Shown: positions 11,736-23,074, counted from the stretch's first letter. The stretch: DNA of 64,000 nucleotides from Manduca sexta (GCF_014839805.1 NC_051118.1:372001-436000); one strand, 5' to 3'. Notes: generated by a model not told the origin, from the letters alone. Made by a program: numbers and translations.

Positions 11736-12004
11736 TATAAATCAGGATTTATAGTTTACTTAAGTTAGTATAGGCCGCTCAGTCGCATGTTTCATGTGCA
11801 GGAGTTTGGAGGTACACATAATATTCCACAGATTGTTTTATATTTTTAAAATATGCCGCAATTTGTACTGCTGTTGGTTTAGGCCGCGGCCATACGTCTT
11901 AATAACATTATCTATAAGCCAAGATCGGTAGCACATTAATACCGAGTGGTGAAGCTCTTCGAGTCACTAAACACTAATGTCTAACCGTAATGAAATTACT
12001 CCGA

Positions 12005-12195
12005 TTTTTTTTATACGAGAACGGAAAGTGACCTGCATCTGATGGTAAGTGAACTGGGGTCCGATAGAATGTCGACTGACGAGAGCTGATTACCCGTCCA
12101 CAGTCGACACAATTATGCCGGCCTTTTGGAACTGGATATACACAGGCTGATCTCGAAACGCGACACACTTACGTGGGCCATTATGGAGGGTTTTT
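12005..12195 (+). repeat. Interspersed repeat family S6
   Basis: Same order of blocks as the copy at 4395: GCATCTGATGGTAAGTG, then TAGAATGTCGACTGACGAG, then TATACACAGGCTGATC. The minus-strand frame 11974-12168 is a shadow of it. Confidence 0.75.
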
Positions 12196-12234
12196 AAAAT
12201 AGATATAAGTGAATAAATTTACTATCCACTTTTG

Positions 12235-12400
12235 CCTCGGTAACCTAATATTACGGTGCGACGCTGTGAGGTTCGATTTCTGGGTTGAGTAATATTTATG
12301 TATCGTTCCTGGTAAAATTAGGCTCAACTTCTTTCACATAAAATCTAAATATTTTATTCTGCTTACCCTTGAAAAGGGAAAAAGCGTCACGCTATGTTAT
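12235..12400 (+). repeat. Degenerate tRNA-headed SINE
   Basis: GAGGTTCGATTTCTGGG resembles a B box with tRNA-like sequence before it. The end TTGAAAAGGGAAAAAGCGT matches a repeat segment near 9427. The copy is old. Confidence 0.4.
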
Positions 12401-12597
12401 TAATGTAATATAAGCTATAAAACTACGTGAGAAAATCGAGGGCATAAACTAATGTTCATCTTGAGGTTTCGAAGTAAATTAGCTCACTTAAAATTAATTA
12501 ACGTTGTGTGTTAGCGTTACGCAAATCATGTTATATAAGCTCTGCCGAGCTTCCTGTGTACATATGATGAATTTATGAGACAAATATATGATATTAC

Positions 12598-12855
12598 TGC
12601 TTCGGTGGCGTAGTTGTACTGCATGCGCGGTACGATAGCGCTCTGAGGTCCTGGGTTCCAATCCCTATCTGGCCCCAACTCCGCTTACCTGGTACTGGGA
12701 GCACTTCGCACTTAATATTACGCAATGATATGCAGTTAGGACTGCAGAGAGACTTAAGGTCTGTCTGTGTGCTATATTGTTCCACGGGGAGCGCTCTGAG
12801 GAAATGTTTAAGATGGTACCATCGCACCACTCCTCACCGCAGTAGAGTTTCTACC
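12598..12855 (+). repeat. tRNA-derived SINE family S4
   Basis: The head GGTGGCGTAGTTGTA (A box) followed by GAGGTCCTGGGTTCCAATCC (B box) is closely related to the S3 and S5 heads. The body (TACCTGGTACTGGGAGCAC, then GTGCTATATTGTTCCACGG) is unlike theirs. The minus-strand frame 12594-12830 is a shadow. Confidence 0.75.
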
Positions 12856-12928
12856 ACCTAGAGATGTACTGTTCCCGAACGCAACGGTTCCAGCGTTTTT
12901 TTTACCACGAACGTGTTTTCTGGTGGTT

Positions 12929-13078
12929 TACTTGTAGGCCTCTCATATGTGAGAGTCCGACTGGGTAGGTACCACCGCAATGTCTATTTCTGCCGCCAAG
13001 CAGCAGTGCGTAGTCACTGTTGTGTTCCGGTTTGAAAGACATTGCAGCCAGTGTAACTACTGGACATAATGAGACAAC
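12929..13078 (+). repeat. S2 repeat, head part only
   Basis: Contains CTCATATGTGAGAGTCCG through ACTACTGGACATAATGAGAC and then stops, so the 3' half is missing. It lies about 430 bp upstream of gene A. Confidence 0.8.
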
Positions 13079-13504
13079 TCATAATTAAGGCGACTTTGAA
13101 TACTGAGACATCCAGAACATTACACACATAGTTATTTCCCGCGGGGCGCGAAATGATGACAAAGTTAAAAATATAGGTGAGTGGGGGCGGCATTATCCAC
13201 ATTTTGCTCCGCCTCCAAAAAATTCAAGATCCGGGACTATACTGGCATAATAAAAAAAAAAATATTATCTAAACCGAGTACCTTTCGACACGTATCAAAT
13301 GACATTGTTAACCGTACAGCTGATGCCTATAATCGCATTTTGCGTGGGTAGTGTTGTGGAATCCATGTCATCATACTGTGTATAACTGTGGTGCGAGTTC
13401 TGCGCACGCGCCGGTTTTAGTTACCGATCTATGTCAATTAGCGTTGTGCACAAAGGTCCTATAGTATTTGGCACAAGTTTATTTATTGTATTGGCTTTGA
13501 CGAT

Positions 13505-14638
13505 ATGGCGGTAAGTTTTGTTTTGTTAAAAGTCACGTTGTTATGTCTAATTTTTTGGTAGCTAAATGTTTGTATAATACTATAATTAGGTCACTTGTTC
13601 TCGATTACAGTAAACCTCTATACAGGGTCATTTTGAACTTGCGTTACTAAATGAATTCACATGCTTATCTTCTGGAAAATAAAACTTTACAATAACTTAC
13701 TCCAACCGTAGACATCAATAAATAAAAGTGTAATTCTTTAAATCAAAACTAAAAAAAATTTTTTTCACTTAAGGACACACATTATGCATTTATCCTCGAA
13801 GGGGTATGCAGAGGCGCAACCAGGACACCCACTTTTTGTCAAATGTGTTCAGTCCCATGATGTGATAGGGGGCGAGCCTATCGCCATATCGGGCACAAAT
13901 TCCAGACTCAGGGCTGATACCGAGCAGAAAAACCCAAATATTACTTTGCCCGACACTGGTTAGATTTAACGATCAATAAGCTAGGGCCTCTAATACTTTG
14001 TAGTGTTCCTTCCTGTTCCTACAATTGAATGCGTCAGACGTATTTCAAATATTATTTTGGCTCGATAAAACACAGCTTGTATAGCAAGATAAGCGCGCAA
14101 GACTGATTATTGACATCCTGTGATGAAAAATATAATGCGTATAGAAATAAATACTGACGTAAAGCTGTACTAAAATTATAACTAATATACTTAAATGCTA
14201 TATAAACTTCAGTTATGTTCGTCTAACAAAAAAAAAACACATTGCAGCCAGTGTAACTGGATATAATAAGACTTAACATCTCATGTCGCAGTATGGCAAG
14301 CGCGGTGAAATACCAAACAATGTAATTCAAGCTATTGGATGGTGTTTCTAGTGTTTAAGGGCGGTCGTATCGCTCACCATCAGGCGAGCGGTAAGCTCGT
14401 CTCGTCATTCAAAGCAATAAGAAAAATCCTAATAAGCATTTTAGAAAACGAAAAGTTATATATTTGTTTTCAGTCACCAAACTCTGATAAGAAACCTCCT
14501 CGCTACAGCTGCAAATACTGGTGCAACGATTGCTGTAGAAGTTGGACAACATTCAAATTAGAACCAGAGAAAATTAATAAATGTGATAACTGCAAGAACA
14601 AGGCGCCTGTGACCGAGGTACCTGATAGACAATATTAA
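13505..14638 (+). CDS. 3CxxC-type zinc-ribbon protein, gene A (56 aa, two exons)
   Basis: Proposed exons are 13505-13510 (ATG GCG, donor GTAAGT) and 14474-14638 (acceptor TTGTTTTCAG, stop TAA), with a phase-0 intron. The product has two CxxC pairs, CNDC and CDNC, with a Trp between them (CCRSW) and about 20 residues of spacing. It matches exon 2 of genes B and C in acceptor, phase and Cys/Trp spacing. The family fold is that of the 3CxxC zinc finger of ZAR1/RTP proteins, which binds zinc and in ZAR1 binds RNA; a role here is inferred. The third CxxC exon of genes B and C was not found downstream. Alternatively, GTACCT at 14615-14620 could be a donor to an unseen exon. The intron holds MITE, S5 and S2 repeats. 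The joint of the tiny first exon rests on analogy with gene C. Confidence 0.6.
13623..13770. mobile_element. Family D MITE, one end only, in gene A intron
   Basis: Begins CAGGGTCATTTTGAACTTGC after TA and continues with the family's subterminal sequence. The opposite end is missing. Confidence 0.7.
13786..13965 (-). repeat. SINE family S5, partial, in gene A intron
   Basis: Shares GGGGTATGCAGAGGCGCAAC, CATGATGTGATAGGGGGCG and ATCGGGCACAAATTCCAGAC with copies at 23896, 51806 and 56282. The tRNA-like head is lost here. Confidence 0.75.
14240..14424 (+). repeat. S2 repeat, 3' part, in gene A intron
   Basis: Runs from GCAGCCAGTGTAACTGG to the A-rich end about 50 bp before the acceptor of gene A exon 2. 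This is why an uninterrupted frame appears to start at 14339: it joins repeat to exon and is not the true start. Confidence 0.8.
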
Positions 14639-14639
14639 A

Positions 14640-15116
14640 TAAGGAACAAAATGCATCACGCCTCTATCAGTGAATGGGTAGCCAGCGATGCAAATAATAG
14701 AGGCTGAGTCCATCGATGTATGAAAATTTCAGATTTTAGGTTGATATTCGGCAGAAAATTATATATGAATAAAGTCAGTTATGGATGCCCGTGCCCAGCA
14801 ATGGGACATTACATAATACAGGGCTGATATGTATATGCAAATAGTTAAATGCCCCAAAAATGTTCGCGACTTTGATACGTTGGTAATTTTGTTTATTACT
14901 TTAATGTTGAACTTATGGAAATTCGGGTCTTTCTTACTTCATGTCGTAAAATTTTTAAAAGCTAATTATTCGACCCTGGTCTACCTTTTTGGACTTTTTT
15001 TTAACTCTTTCGTCGATTTCCCATTTATACAAGGCCAAGGTAAGATTTTGGGGTCAGAAGACCTTGGCCGCGACCCCCAATTTAATCGGAGCCTAAAATC
15101 TTCAGAAGCAGTACCG
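14640..15116. other. Downstream of gene A; short hairpin and S1 tail fragment
   Basis: 14765-14825 matches the 3' tail of SINE S1. GGCCAAGGT at 15033-15041 and ACCTTGGCC at 15061-15069 could form a 9-bp stem. The frame 14829-15122 has no recognised domain. No third CxxC exon is visible. Confidence 0.4.
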
Positions 15117-15120
15117 CTAT

Positions 15121-15528
15121 AGGCTCATTTTGACATTGCGTTACTAAATTAAACCACATACTCGTCTTCACATTTGCTGACATTGAGCCAAAAATCATCC
15201 GTTAATAACGAATATTTTCACCAAAATCATGGTTTTAGTTTTCATATTTTGATCATTTTGTAGTTTAATGCAAATATGGTGTGTTGGTGATTGTATTTTT
15301 GACTGAAAGTATGATGTCGTTGCGACAAATTCTCTTAGAGTAAGTAGTAGTGGTGGCATAGGGCGCGTAAAATTAAAATTACTTTTTATTAATATTTATT
15401 TTGTTTGAATCTTACACTTTTTTATTTTACATCTACGGCTCAAGTAACTTATTGTAATTTGTAAAGTATTATTTGCAAGTAGATAGGTATGAGGTCTCAT
15501 TTAGTAACGCAGTGTCAAAATTATCCTG
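15121..15528. mobile_element. Family D MITE, complete but diverged copy
   Basis: The left end AGGCTCATTTTGACATTGCG follows TA-like sequence and the right end TTATCCTG is followed by TA. The interior matches the copy at 38821. Confidence 0.8.
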
Positions 15529-15899
15529 TATAGTATCGATCTTAATATTAATGTCTTGTAGATCTGGATTTTCGATGTACAAATGGCCGATTCCTAAGCA
15601 ATCCTGCCATGGGATTTATAGAGACAGTGAACTAATCAGAAAAAACTTTTGACATGCTCCCAGATGATATTTTAATTTTTCTTACCAATAACGAGTTGTG
15701 ACGGTTAGGATTCGTTTATTAGAAACGATTGGTAGGACTTCGAACACGAGTACTTCATTTAATTCTATACATTATTTATTTTCTATTACAGGTTAATAAT
15801 ACAAAAAGAAATCGTAAATCACTGAATCTTAACTGCATCCTTCAGTAAAATAAAAGCAACAGTCAGAGGCAAAATACTATTGTAATGCTGTCAACTGGT

Positions 15900-16225
15900 T
15901 ACTACGGACTACAGTCTAAAATTAAATTATTTTGCGCATTTTATCCCGGTTTTTATATTATAATTTCCTCCCGACGTTTCGAAGACTTTGCAGCCCAGGT
16001 CACGGGGCGGACTGAACTGTTGGTCATCCGAAAAGTCTAAATTACAATATCTACCTACATTTTACTATTATATTTTTAAAAAAAATTAGCTGTTGCCGTT
16101 CCGATTTACGCAGAATGAGTTCATTTTCTTGAAGCCTGGCAGCCAGTATTTTGGGTACCGATTTAAGTAAGTGTAGAACTGGATCCCAGGGTTATGCAAG
16201 CTTCCAACCATCTCTGATGAAATTC
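15900..16225. repeat. Interspersed repeat family S7 (GTTTCGAAG hairpin family)
   Basis: Contains a degraded TTTTATCCCGGTTTTTAT, then CCCGACGTTTCGAAGACTTT and CAATATCTACCTACATTTTA. Copies or fragments recur near 20436, 27900, 32296, 34320, 36770, 46340, 47100, 49490, 50391, 51040 and 57180. Better copies hold a CGAAG...CTTCG stem directly before AAACGTC. The element type is unknown. Confidence 0.65.
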
Positions 16226-16599
16226 GGATGTATCTTAAATTTTAACAGTCTCGCGAATGATTCGAGACAGGAATCGATGTTCTTTGGCAAGGATTTGTGG
16301 CTTGTCTAGTCACAGATAATGATTGCGGACTACAGTCTATTCCCGTCAAGAAAGTATTGAGCTATTACTAATCATCAGCCTAGCAAGGTTTATTTTATAG
16401 AAGATTAAGAAAAAAAAATATATTATATTTGGAAACAATTTTAAAAAATTAGTTAGGACATTAGGTATGAAAAGCAAAAAAAGAAATGGATCCACCTTTA
16501 TGCAACGCTAATTTTGTGTTGAACCCATAAAGGATTTATTTAGCAAATAGAAAGGAAGTAGAAGGAAGAAACATATAAAACGCGGTAAACAAACAAAGG

Positions 16600-16760
16600 G
16601 GTAAAAAGAAAATCAAACTTAGACCTATTTATACCTAACCTCTCCTAACTGTCCCCCAGGACCCTGCAGTGGCTAAGCGGGGGATTCCAGTATCCCATTC
16701 GCGCGTTTCTCCCGGCGTCGACTGCGGGGTACTGATACCAAAAAAAAAACTCTCAAAATG
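16600..16760 (+). repeat. Interspersed repeat S9 (3' part)
   Basis: GATTCCAGTATCCCATTC and GACTGCGGGGTACTGATACC followed by an A run match 45540-45620 and, reversed, 23270-23330. An A-rich end after conserved sequence suggests a retroposed element. Confidence 0.55.
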
Positions 16761-16839
16761 CCTAGTAATGACACTGGCTACAATGTCCTTCAAATTCCTT
16801 CACAACAAAATGTAATACAACTTTGTTTACACAGTCTTG

Positions 16840-16905
16840 CTTGGCGGCAGAATTAGACGTTGCGGTGGTACCTACCCAGCCGGACTCTCATATACTGTAA
16901 CGGTC
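16840..16905 (-). repeat. S2 head fragment
   Basis: Reverse complement of the S2 head (GGTACCACCGCAACGTC on the minus strand, then TGAGAGTCC). Truncated on both sides. Confidence 0.7.
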
Positions 16906-17114
16906 TACCTTAGACTGAAAATAGAAAAATATGATAATGCTCTACGAAATATTTTATTTCAAGTTATTCCCCGCCCATAGAGGTGACGCAGTGAATAGAA
17001 GCTAATCGATTCCCTATTCGATTCGATTTAACATAGCTAGCGAAAATTAGGTACGTAGCAGGGCTTGCACCTCTGCCTACCCCCGAAAAGGATAATTGGC
17101 GTGATGAAAATGAA

Positions 17115-17487
17115 ATGCTCCTAGCCGAATTTTCGACCACGGCGGCCAATTTCAACAGAAATCAGCCAGGTACACAGGATCTATTATAGTGCACAAGTGT
17201 GTGCGCAATACACAAGCACTCTCTGTTCCTTCACTCTCATAGTCCGGTGAGACAGCAATCCGTTATGAGCGGAGAGAGATCAGGCGTAGGACCAACGGCT
17301 TTACGTGCTTTCCGAGGCACGGGGGTATGACACCAACTTCCTGACTCCGAGCTGCGACTGAGTAATGTTGTTAAGATAGAAAATCCAGTCACAATTATTT
17401 CACCCGACCCAGGATTCGAACCAATGATCTCGGCGCAGTAGACGTACTCGTACTGTGTATAATTATAACTACACCATCGAGGCAGTC
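17115..17487 (-). repeat. tRNA-derived SINE family S3
   Basis: Same order of blocks as 40727-41106. The tRNA-like head is at the right end and reads GGTTCGAATCC on the minus strand. It is flanked on each side (16961-17110 and 17497-17640) by related sequence with ATTCCCCGNCCATAGA, so the SINE lies between two diverged copies of another repeat. Confidence 0.8.
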
Positions 17488-17636
17488 AACAACATTTTCA
17501 CTTATTCCCCGACCATAGACTTAACCTAGTGGATAGAAAATTAATCGATTTACCATTCGAATAGAGATCTAATGTGGCTATGGAATAAATATGTACGACT
17601 TGCATCTCTACCTATACCTGTAAAGGTACAAAGTCA

Positions 17637-17820
17637 TTGTTACGTGCTGCTATCCTAGCCGATGACATCGGGCGTTTCCGGAAGTATTCGGCTGCGCGGG
17701 CAGGCTGGCAGAAGGGATGTGTCACGCGGCGACTATTATATCATTCTCTCTGGTTGCACGTAGTCAAAATAAATATTTTTTGCTAATATAATGTTTAATA
17801 CTGTAAAAAGAGCGTTTAAA
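17637..17820 (+). repeat. Second copy of the 7930-8122 sequence
   Basis: Shares CATCGGGCGTTTCCGGAAGT and TAATACTGTAAAAAGAGCG with the copy 9.7 kb upstream. It ends about 220 bp before the sequence that aligns with the first exon of the 3CxxC genes. Confidence 0.6.
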
Positions 17821-18164
17821 ATTATAGTCTCAATTCAATAATTTTTTTATTTAACACTGAATTCGTGACATTTTCTAGTAATTCCCCGTCCATAAAGTTT
17901 TCTGAATAACCTTTCGCATCACTACTCAAAGAGATGTTTATATTTATAATGAACAGCGAAATCACTTCAGTCGATCGTCAGTTTGCGACTTGGAACGACC
18001 GTTGAATTTGAGTGCGGACAAAGTTCATTTAATATTTGTAAGTACTATATTTAGTTAAATTTAAATATCCGACATCAAAAACTAAATTAAAATAATGTTT
18101 ATTAACATGAAACTTAGGTTTTGGGAGCATTGTTTTCATTTGTATTTTTTAGTTGGTGTTTGAC

Positions 18165-18330
18165 AGTTTTTTTTATTGCTTTGAATGACGAGACGAGCTT
18201 GCCGTTCGTGATGGTAAGCGATACAACCGCCCATAAATAGTAGAAACACCATCCAACTCCGTGAATTATAAAGTATTGTTTGATATTCCACTGCGCTCGC
18301 CATCCTGAGACATGTTAAATTAAAATATAT
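18165..18330 (-). repeat. S2 repeat, 3' part
   Basis: The minus-strand A-rich end lies at the left, followed by ATTGCTTTGAATGACGAGACG and the ATGGGCGG block. It sits in the interval upstream of gene B exon 2. The minus-strand frame 18136-18351 is a shadow. Confidence 0.8.
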
Positions 18331-18467
18331 CCTAACAGTAAATTTTACCATACGCGATTCAAATCCGAGTCAAAGTGTAAGGCTTACAGCACACGTTGTA
18401 TAATGCCACTGAGGCAGTCAAAATGTGTGAATAAACATATTTCTAAATAACTTAATACTTTCATCAT

Positions 18468-18775
18468 CATCAGCCCTGTATTATATACTGTCCCACTGTT
18501 GGACAAGGGCTTCTTCTACTACTGAGAGGGATTAGGCCTTAGTCCACCACGCTGGCCTAGTGCGGATTAGTAGACTTCACACACCCTCGAAATTCCTATA
18601 GAGAATTTGTCAGATGTGTAGTTTTCCTTCACCGTTAAAGCGAACGATAATTCACAAAGAATACACGCATAATATTTTAGAAAAGTCAGATGTGTGTGCC
18701 TTTTGCTTTTCAAACCTGCGGGCATTCGTCTCGGCAGTCCGTTCCACAACCAACTAGGCTATCGCCGCTTACTAC
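18468..18775 (-). repeat. tRNA-derived SINE S1, immediately upstream of gene B exon 2
   Basis: A full-length copy with its tail at the left (CAGCCCTGTATTATATACTG) and tRNA head at the right. It ends only about 17 bp before the exon at 18793, within the space expected to hold that exon's splice acceptor and branch point. Confidence 0.85.
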
Positions 18776-18779
18776 TTAA

Positions 18780-19529
<750 letters not shown>

Positions 19530-20042
19530 AGCTTTTTTTTAATTGATCAAAGTTTTTCGAGTTTGCAAGCGTTAGCTATGTTCCAATTCTATAAATTAAA
19601 AATGTAAGCATTTAACAAAGTTTTTGAAACTAATTTTTATTTAACAATCGAGATTTTCTTGGACGGCACTCCACTTACCATCAGGTGTAGAGGGGTCACT
19701 TTGCCGTCTGTGTACCCATCCTTTTCTCGTAGGTAGTAAATACAAAATAATAGTTAATTCTTATAAGTGTGCACACTGTACAACCCTCTTAAGAATCATG
19801 TAATAATTTGATGTTAAAATAATCCAATGGCATATCTACCTATATTAAATAACCTTTGGAAATTCTTATTAAAATTGTGATATTAATAAATAATAAGGAA
19901 AAAGAACATATAAGATAATTTTTGTAAAATTTATCATATGCAATTATATTCATAATGCTAAAATTATTGTTTCGATGAGTCACCGTGAAGTGTGAGGTCA
20001 CGTGCTCGATTTGTATCAAGAAAATTCTGGGATCCTATATAA
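19530..20042. other. 3' flank of gene B, no further gene seen
   Basis: AT-rich sequence beginning with the gene B 3' untranslated region. Nothing else recognisable. Confidence 0.4.
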
Positions 20043-20342
20043 GGGGCCGTTCAAGTATTATGTAAGGCAATTTGCGGGGGAGGGGGGGTCTTGTAAAACG
20101 TTACGATGCGTTACAGGGGCGGGAGGGGACTTTCGTACAGAGCGTATATATAACACTGTTTTTTTTTTTATTTTAAAACAATAACACAGGTATTGTAGCG
20201 ACTTTCCGGTATTTTGCGTAAAATAATTGTGAGCATTAGAAAAAAAAATAACTTTAGAGTTACATAACTTTTGGAAGGGGGGGGGGGGGGGTGTTGAGTT
20301 CAAAAATCTTCAAAAATTGCGTTACGTAATACTTGAACGGCC
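20043..20342. mobile_element. MITE with GGGGCCGTTCAAGTATTA inverted ends
   Basis: The left end GGGGCCGTTCAAGTATTATG is matched in reverse by GTAATACTTGAACGGCC at the right; with the neighbouring AAATTGCGTTAC the ends match over about 30 bp. The interior has G-rich tracts, including 15 G at 20277-20291. A partial second copy lies at 45650-45802. The superfamily is not assigned. Both strand frames (20002-20184, 20058-20303) are shadows. Confidence 0.8.
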
Positions 20343-20435
20343 TTTAATATGGTTAGGCATGGGTTTTGCGTCTGAAAATCCAACGTTCAAATAATTGAGT
20401 ATAATGATTTCTTATGTTTACGCGAATGTTAGGCA

Positions 20436-20590
20436 TTGAAGTAAAACTATTTTGAGGTTTTTATCGCGGTTTTTGTATCATAATTTTCTCCCGGTGCGTC
20501 TGCCCCATAACCACGAAGGCAGCAATGGAAGCAGTCTTAGAAACGTCGGGAAAAAATGTGATACAAAAGCCGCGATGAAATCCACAAAAA
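20436..20590. repeat. S7 repeat fragment
   Basis: Contains TTTTATCGCGGTTTTTGTAT, then CATAACCACGAAGGCAGCAA, AAACGTCGGG and CCGCGATGAAATCC. That is a shortened S7 copy with both inverted ends. Confidence 0.6.
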
Positions 20591-20648
20591 AAAGTTTTAT
20601 TTCAATAACCGAGTGTGACAAACACTTGTATTTTGTAGGCTAACCTCC

Positions 20649-20877
20649 TTATTCATAGACGTTATTTATCTAAGGACGGAGCATTGCTGTTATAACAAGT
20701 CTGTTTCTCAGCTTTGTTTATTGGACAGCCAATTAGATTCAAGTTGTATCTCAATATTAACCAATCACAACGGTCCTATATCTACGCACTGCGAAGGCTG
20801 CCATGCCGTCAGCACTGAGAAACATACTTGTTATCACAGCTTTACTCCGTCCTTAGATAAATAATGTTTATGAATAA
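20649..20877. mobile_element. 229-bp MITE with ~60-bp inverted repeats
   Basis: The left end TTATTCATAGACGTTATTTA and following ATCTAAGGACGGAG are matched in reverse by TCCGTCCTTAGATAAATAAT and TTTATGAATAA at the right. The inner arms TAACAAGT...GTTTCTCAG also pair. No coding content and no certain target duplication. Confidence 0.8.
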
Positions 20878-20879
20878 TA

Positions 20880-21600
20880 ATACACGTATTCTTTAATATA
20901 CCATTAACTTTAACCTAGTGATTATTCATATTTACTGTTTAATAAATACTTTGTATGTGCCAAAGCAATTCTTTTGAAAATAAAAATTATTTAATAAAGA
21001 TGTTATATTTATATATATTTGTTTTATTAATATTTTAAGTATTACTATGTGTGTTCCCGCTACAAAGTGCTATACAACACTACAGTGACTCATAGCTCCG
21101 TTTGTAGGTTAATATCATCGAATTAAAAATTGCAAAATTAATTCATAATTTTGCAAATTACCGGGACAAAAGTAGTCTATGTGTTAATCGAAGACATGGT
21201 CTACCCGAGTGTAAAATTTCATTCAAATGTGTTTAGCTTTTTCTGCGTTTATTTCGAACAAACATTCAAACATTTTAATCTTTTGCTTTGACATATTAGT
21301 TAGATTATATTGCTGAAAGTAGGTATCAGTAATAAATAGACTTAATGATTAGTAGAATATTGGTAATGTAAGGAACATAATTAGATTTTTATATTAAAAG
21401 TTTAATCGTCAAATAATAAGGTTTCACAATTAATGTTTAATTATAAATAGATTTAGATTTATATATAAGAGAGTTGTTTTGTACGTTCGTTTATAAAAAC
21501 CTCAAAAACTACTTAACTTTACTATGAGATTAGCGTGTATGAAGACATATTTCAATACTAAAATATTACCCAATTTTTCATTGATTTCATAATTCTTCGA
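20880..21600. other. AT-rich, no gene seen
   Basis: No recognisable frame. 21150-21265 resembles Helitron interior sequence (TAGTCTATGTGTTAATCGAAG) but has no defined ends. Confidence 0.35.
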
Positions 21601-21606
21601 TAAAAG

Positions 21607-21910
21607 CGGCAATAGCTTAGTTGGGTGTGGAATGGACTGCTAAGACGAATGTCCGCAGGTTCAAATCCCAAGGGCACACACCTCTGACATTTCTAAAATT
21701 ATGTGTATGTTCTTTGTGAATTATCGCTTGCTTTAACGGTAGAAACCTGCGTACATGAGCAGCTCTTAATAGGAATTTTGGGGGTGTGTGAAGTCTACCA
21801 AACCGCACTAGGCCAGCGTGGTGGACTAAGGCCTAATCCCTCTCAGTAGTAGAGGAGGCCCGTGTCCAACAGTGGGACAGTATATAATACAGGGCTGATA
21901 TTAATATTAT
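21607..21910 (+). repeat. tRNA-derived SINE S1, full length
   Basis: The head reads GCGGCAATAGCTTAGTTGGG with B box AGGTTCAAATCC. The body and the tail CAGGGCTGATATTAATATTA are present. The minus-strand frame 21617-21808 is a shadow. Confidence 0.88.
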
Positions 21911-22371
21911 TATATTATGCGTCAATCCAAACCTTGACTATTGGAAACACAAAAAAAGGAATCAGTCAAGCCGGTCGAGTCCTTGTCAAGCGATGCCCAT
22001 ACACATTGGCAATTGAATTTTCTTTATATAAACCGTGATTTTTTAGTCGTTTTGGAACCGAAAATTTCAAATTCTGCGTCAATAATAGAGTTTAAAAAAT
22101 ACCAATGTAATATTTTTTTTTTTATAAATATGAAAATTAATGTTTACGAATAATGAATGAGAATGTGGTAATGCGACTAAATCGATTACTGAGAAATCCA
22201 ATCATAACTATGAATTAATTCGCGACCTTATAATTACCAATCGCGAACGAGTCAAAAATATTATCAAAAAATATTTTTTTAATTATCAATTACGACTACA
22301 AAACCACGTTGTATTAAGATGCCAGCTAAGTGAATTTGCATAATTCAATATACTGAATATTTAACAAAAAT

Positions 22372-22605
22372 ATTTTTTCAGTTTGAACCGGTAGTTCTTG
22401 ATATTAGCGCGATCAAACAAACAAACAAACTATTATGTATTAATTGTAAATGAAATTATAATATGTACATTTTCATGTATTATTTTATTACATTGACAAA
22501 TGTCAATCATACATCTACGAGTATTTACTTTTAGTGACCATAGAGTGGCCATGAACACAACACAAACAAACAATCAAACTCTTCAGCTTTATATAATAGT
22601 ATAGA
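22372..22605 (-). mobile_element. Helitron fragment (5' end with part of a monomer)
   Basis: The right end TTCAGCTTTATATAATAGTA then TAGA is the minus-strand 5' TC end. CAGTTTGAACCGGTAGTTCT at the left is monomer sequence. An interior stretch at 22430-22550 is unlike the other Helitrons. Confidence 0.7.
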
Positions 22606-23070
22606 TTTGGAATGTAAGTACCTTTCTTCCTATCTAGGTTTCATACATTTACGGAGAAATGCATTTTCTTGTTTGATAAACAGTAGTAAGAACGATAAGA
22701 TAATCTAGGTAACCATGTTATAGGCAAAACCTCCTTTTTATAAGCAGTATAAGCATCAGTCCCTTTTAGGTACATATTGTTTGTTTCATGACATGAGTAA
22801 ATCGTGTAGTTATTTTAATACAGTTCGTCAGTCATTCGATAAGAATTAATGTTTCGGTAATTCCCCGCGTAGTGATGTGCGATACATGTATTTAAACCAA
22901 TAGAACTATCGATAAATATATCGATAAGATAACCGCATGCAATAACAATAGATTTAATCAAATGTTTAGTTCCCCGTTTAGTTGGTCCATAGACGCGTAG
23001 TGATGTTCCATCGATGAAATTTATTCCGATGAAAATATTATTAGCATTTATTATAAAAACGATTTATTGG
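22606..23070. other. No gene seen; contains a TATCGATA motif
   Basis: TATCGATA at 22919-22926, with a near copy just before it, equals the insect DRE/DREF promoter element. With no adjacent first exon its meaning is uncertain. The block GTTTCGGTAATTCCCCGCG occurs at about 22853 and again at about 23641. Confidence 0.3.
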
Positions 23071-23074
23071 TATC

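Noticed and set aside
12594..12830. 78-aa minus-strand frame
   Set aside because: Coincides with SINE S4 and is antisense to its tRNA head.
14339..14638. 99-aa open frame starting upstream of gene A exon 2
   Set aside because: Its first 40 or so codons are S2 repeat sequence found in many other copies. The real exon starts at the acceptor before 14474.
15033..15069. 9-bp GGCCAAGGT/ACCTTGGCC hairpin as a terminator or microRNA
   Set aside because: Too short for a microRNA precursor, and rho-independent terminators do not apply in an animal genome.
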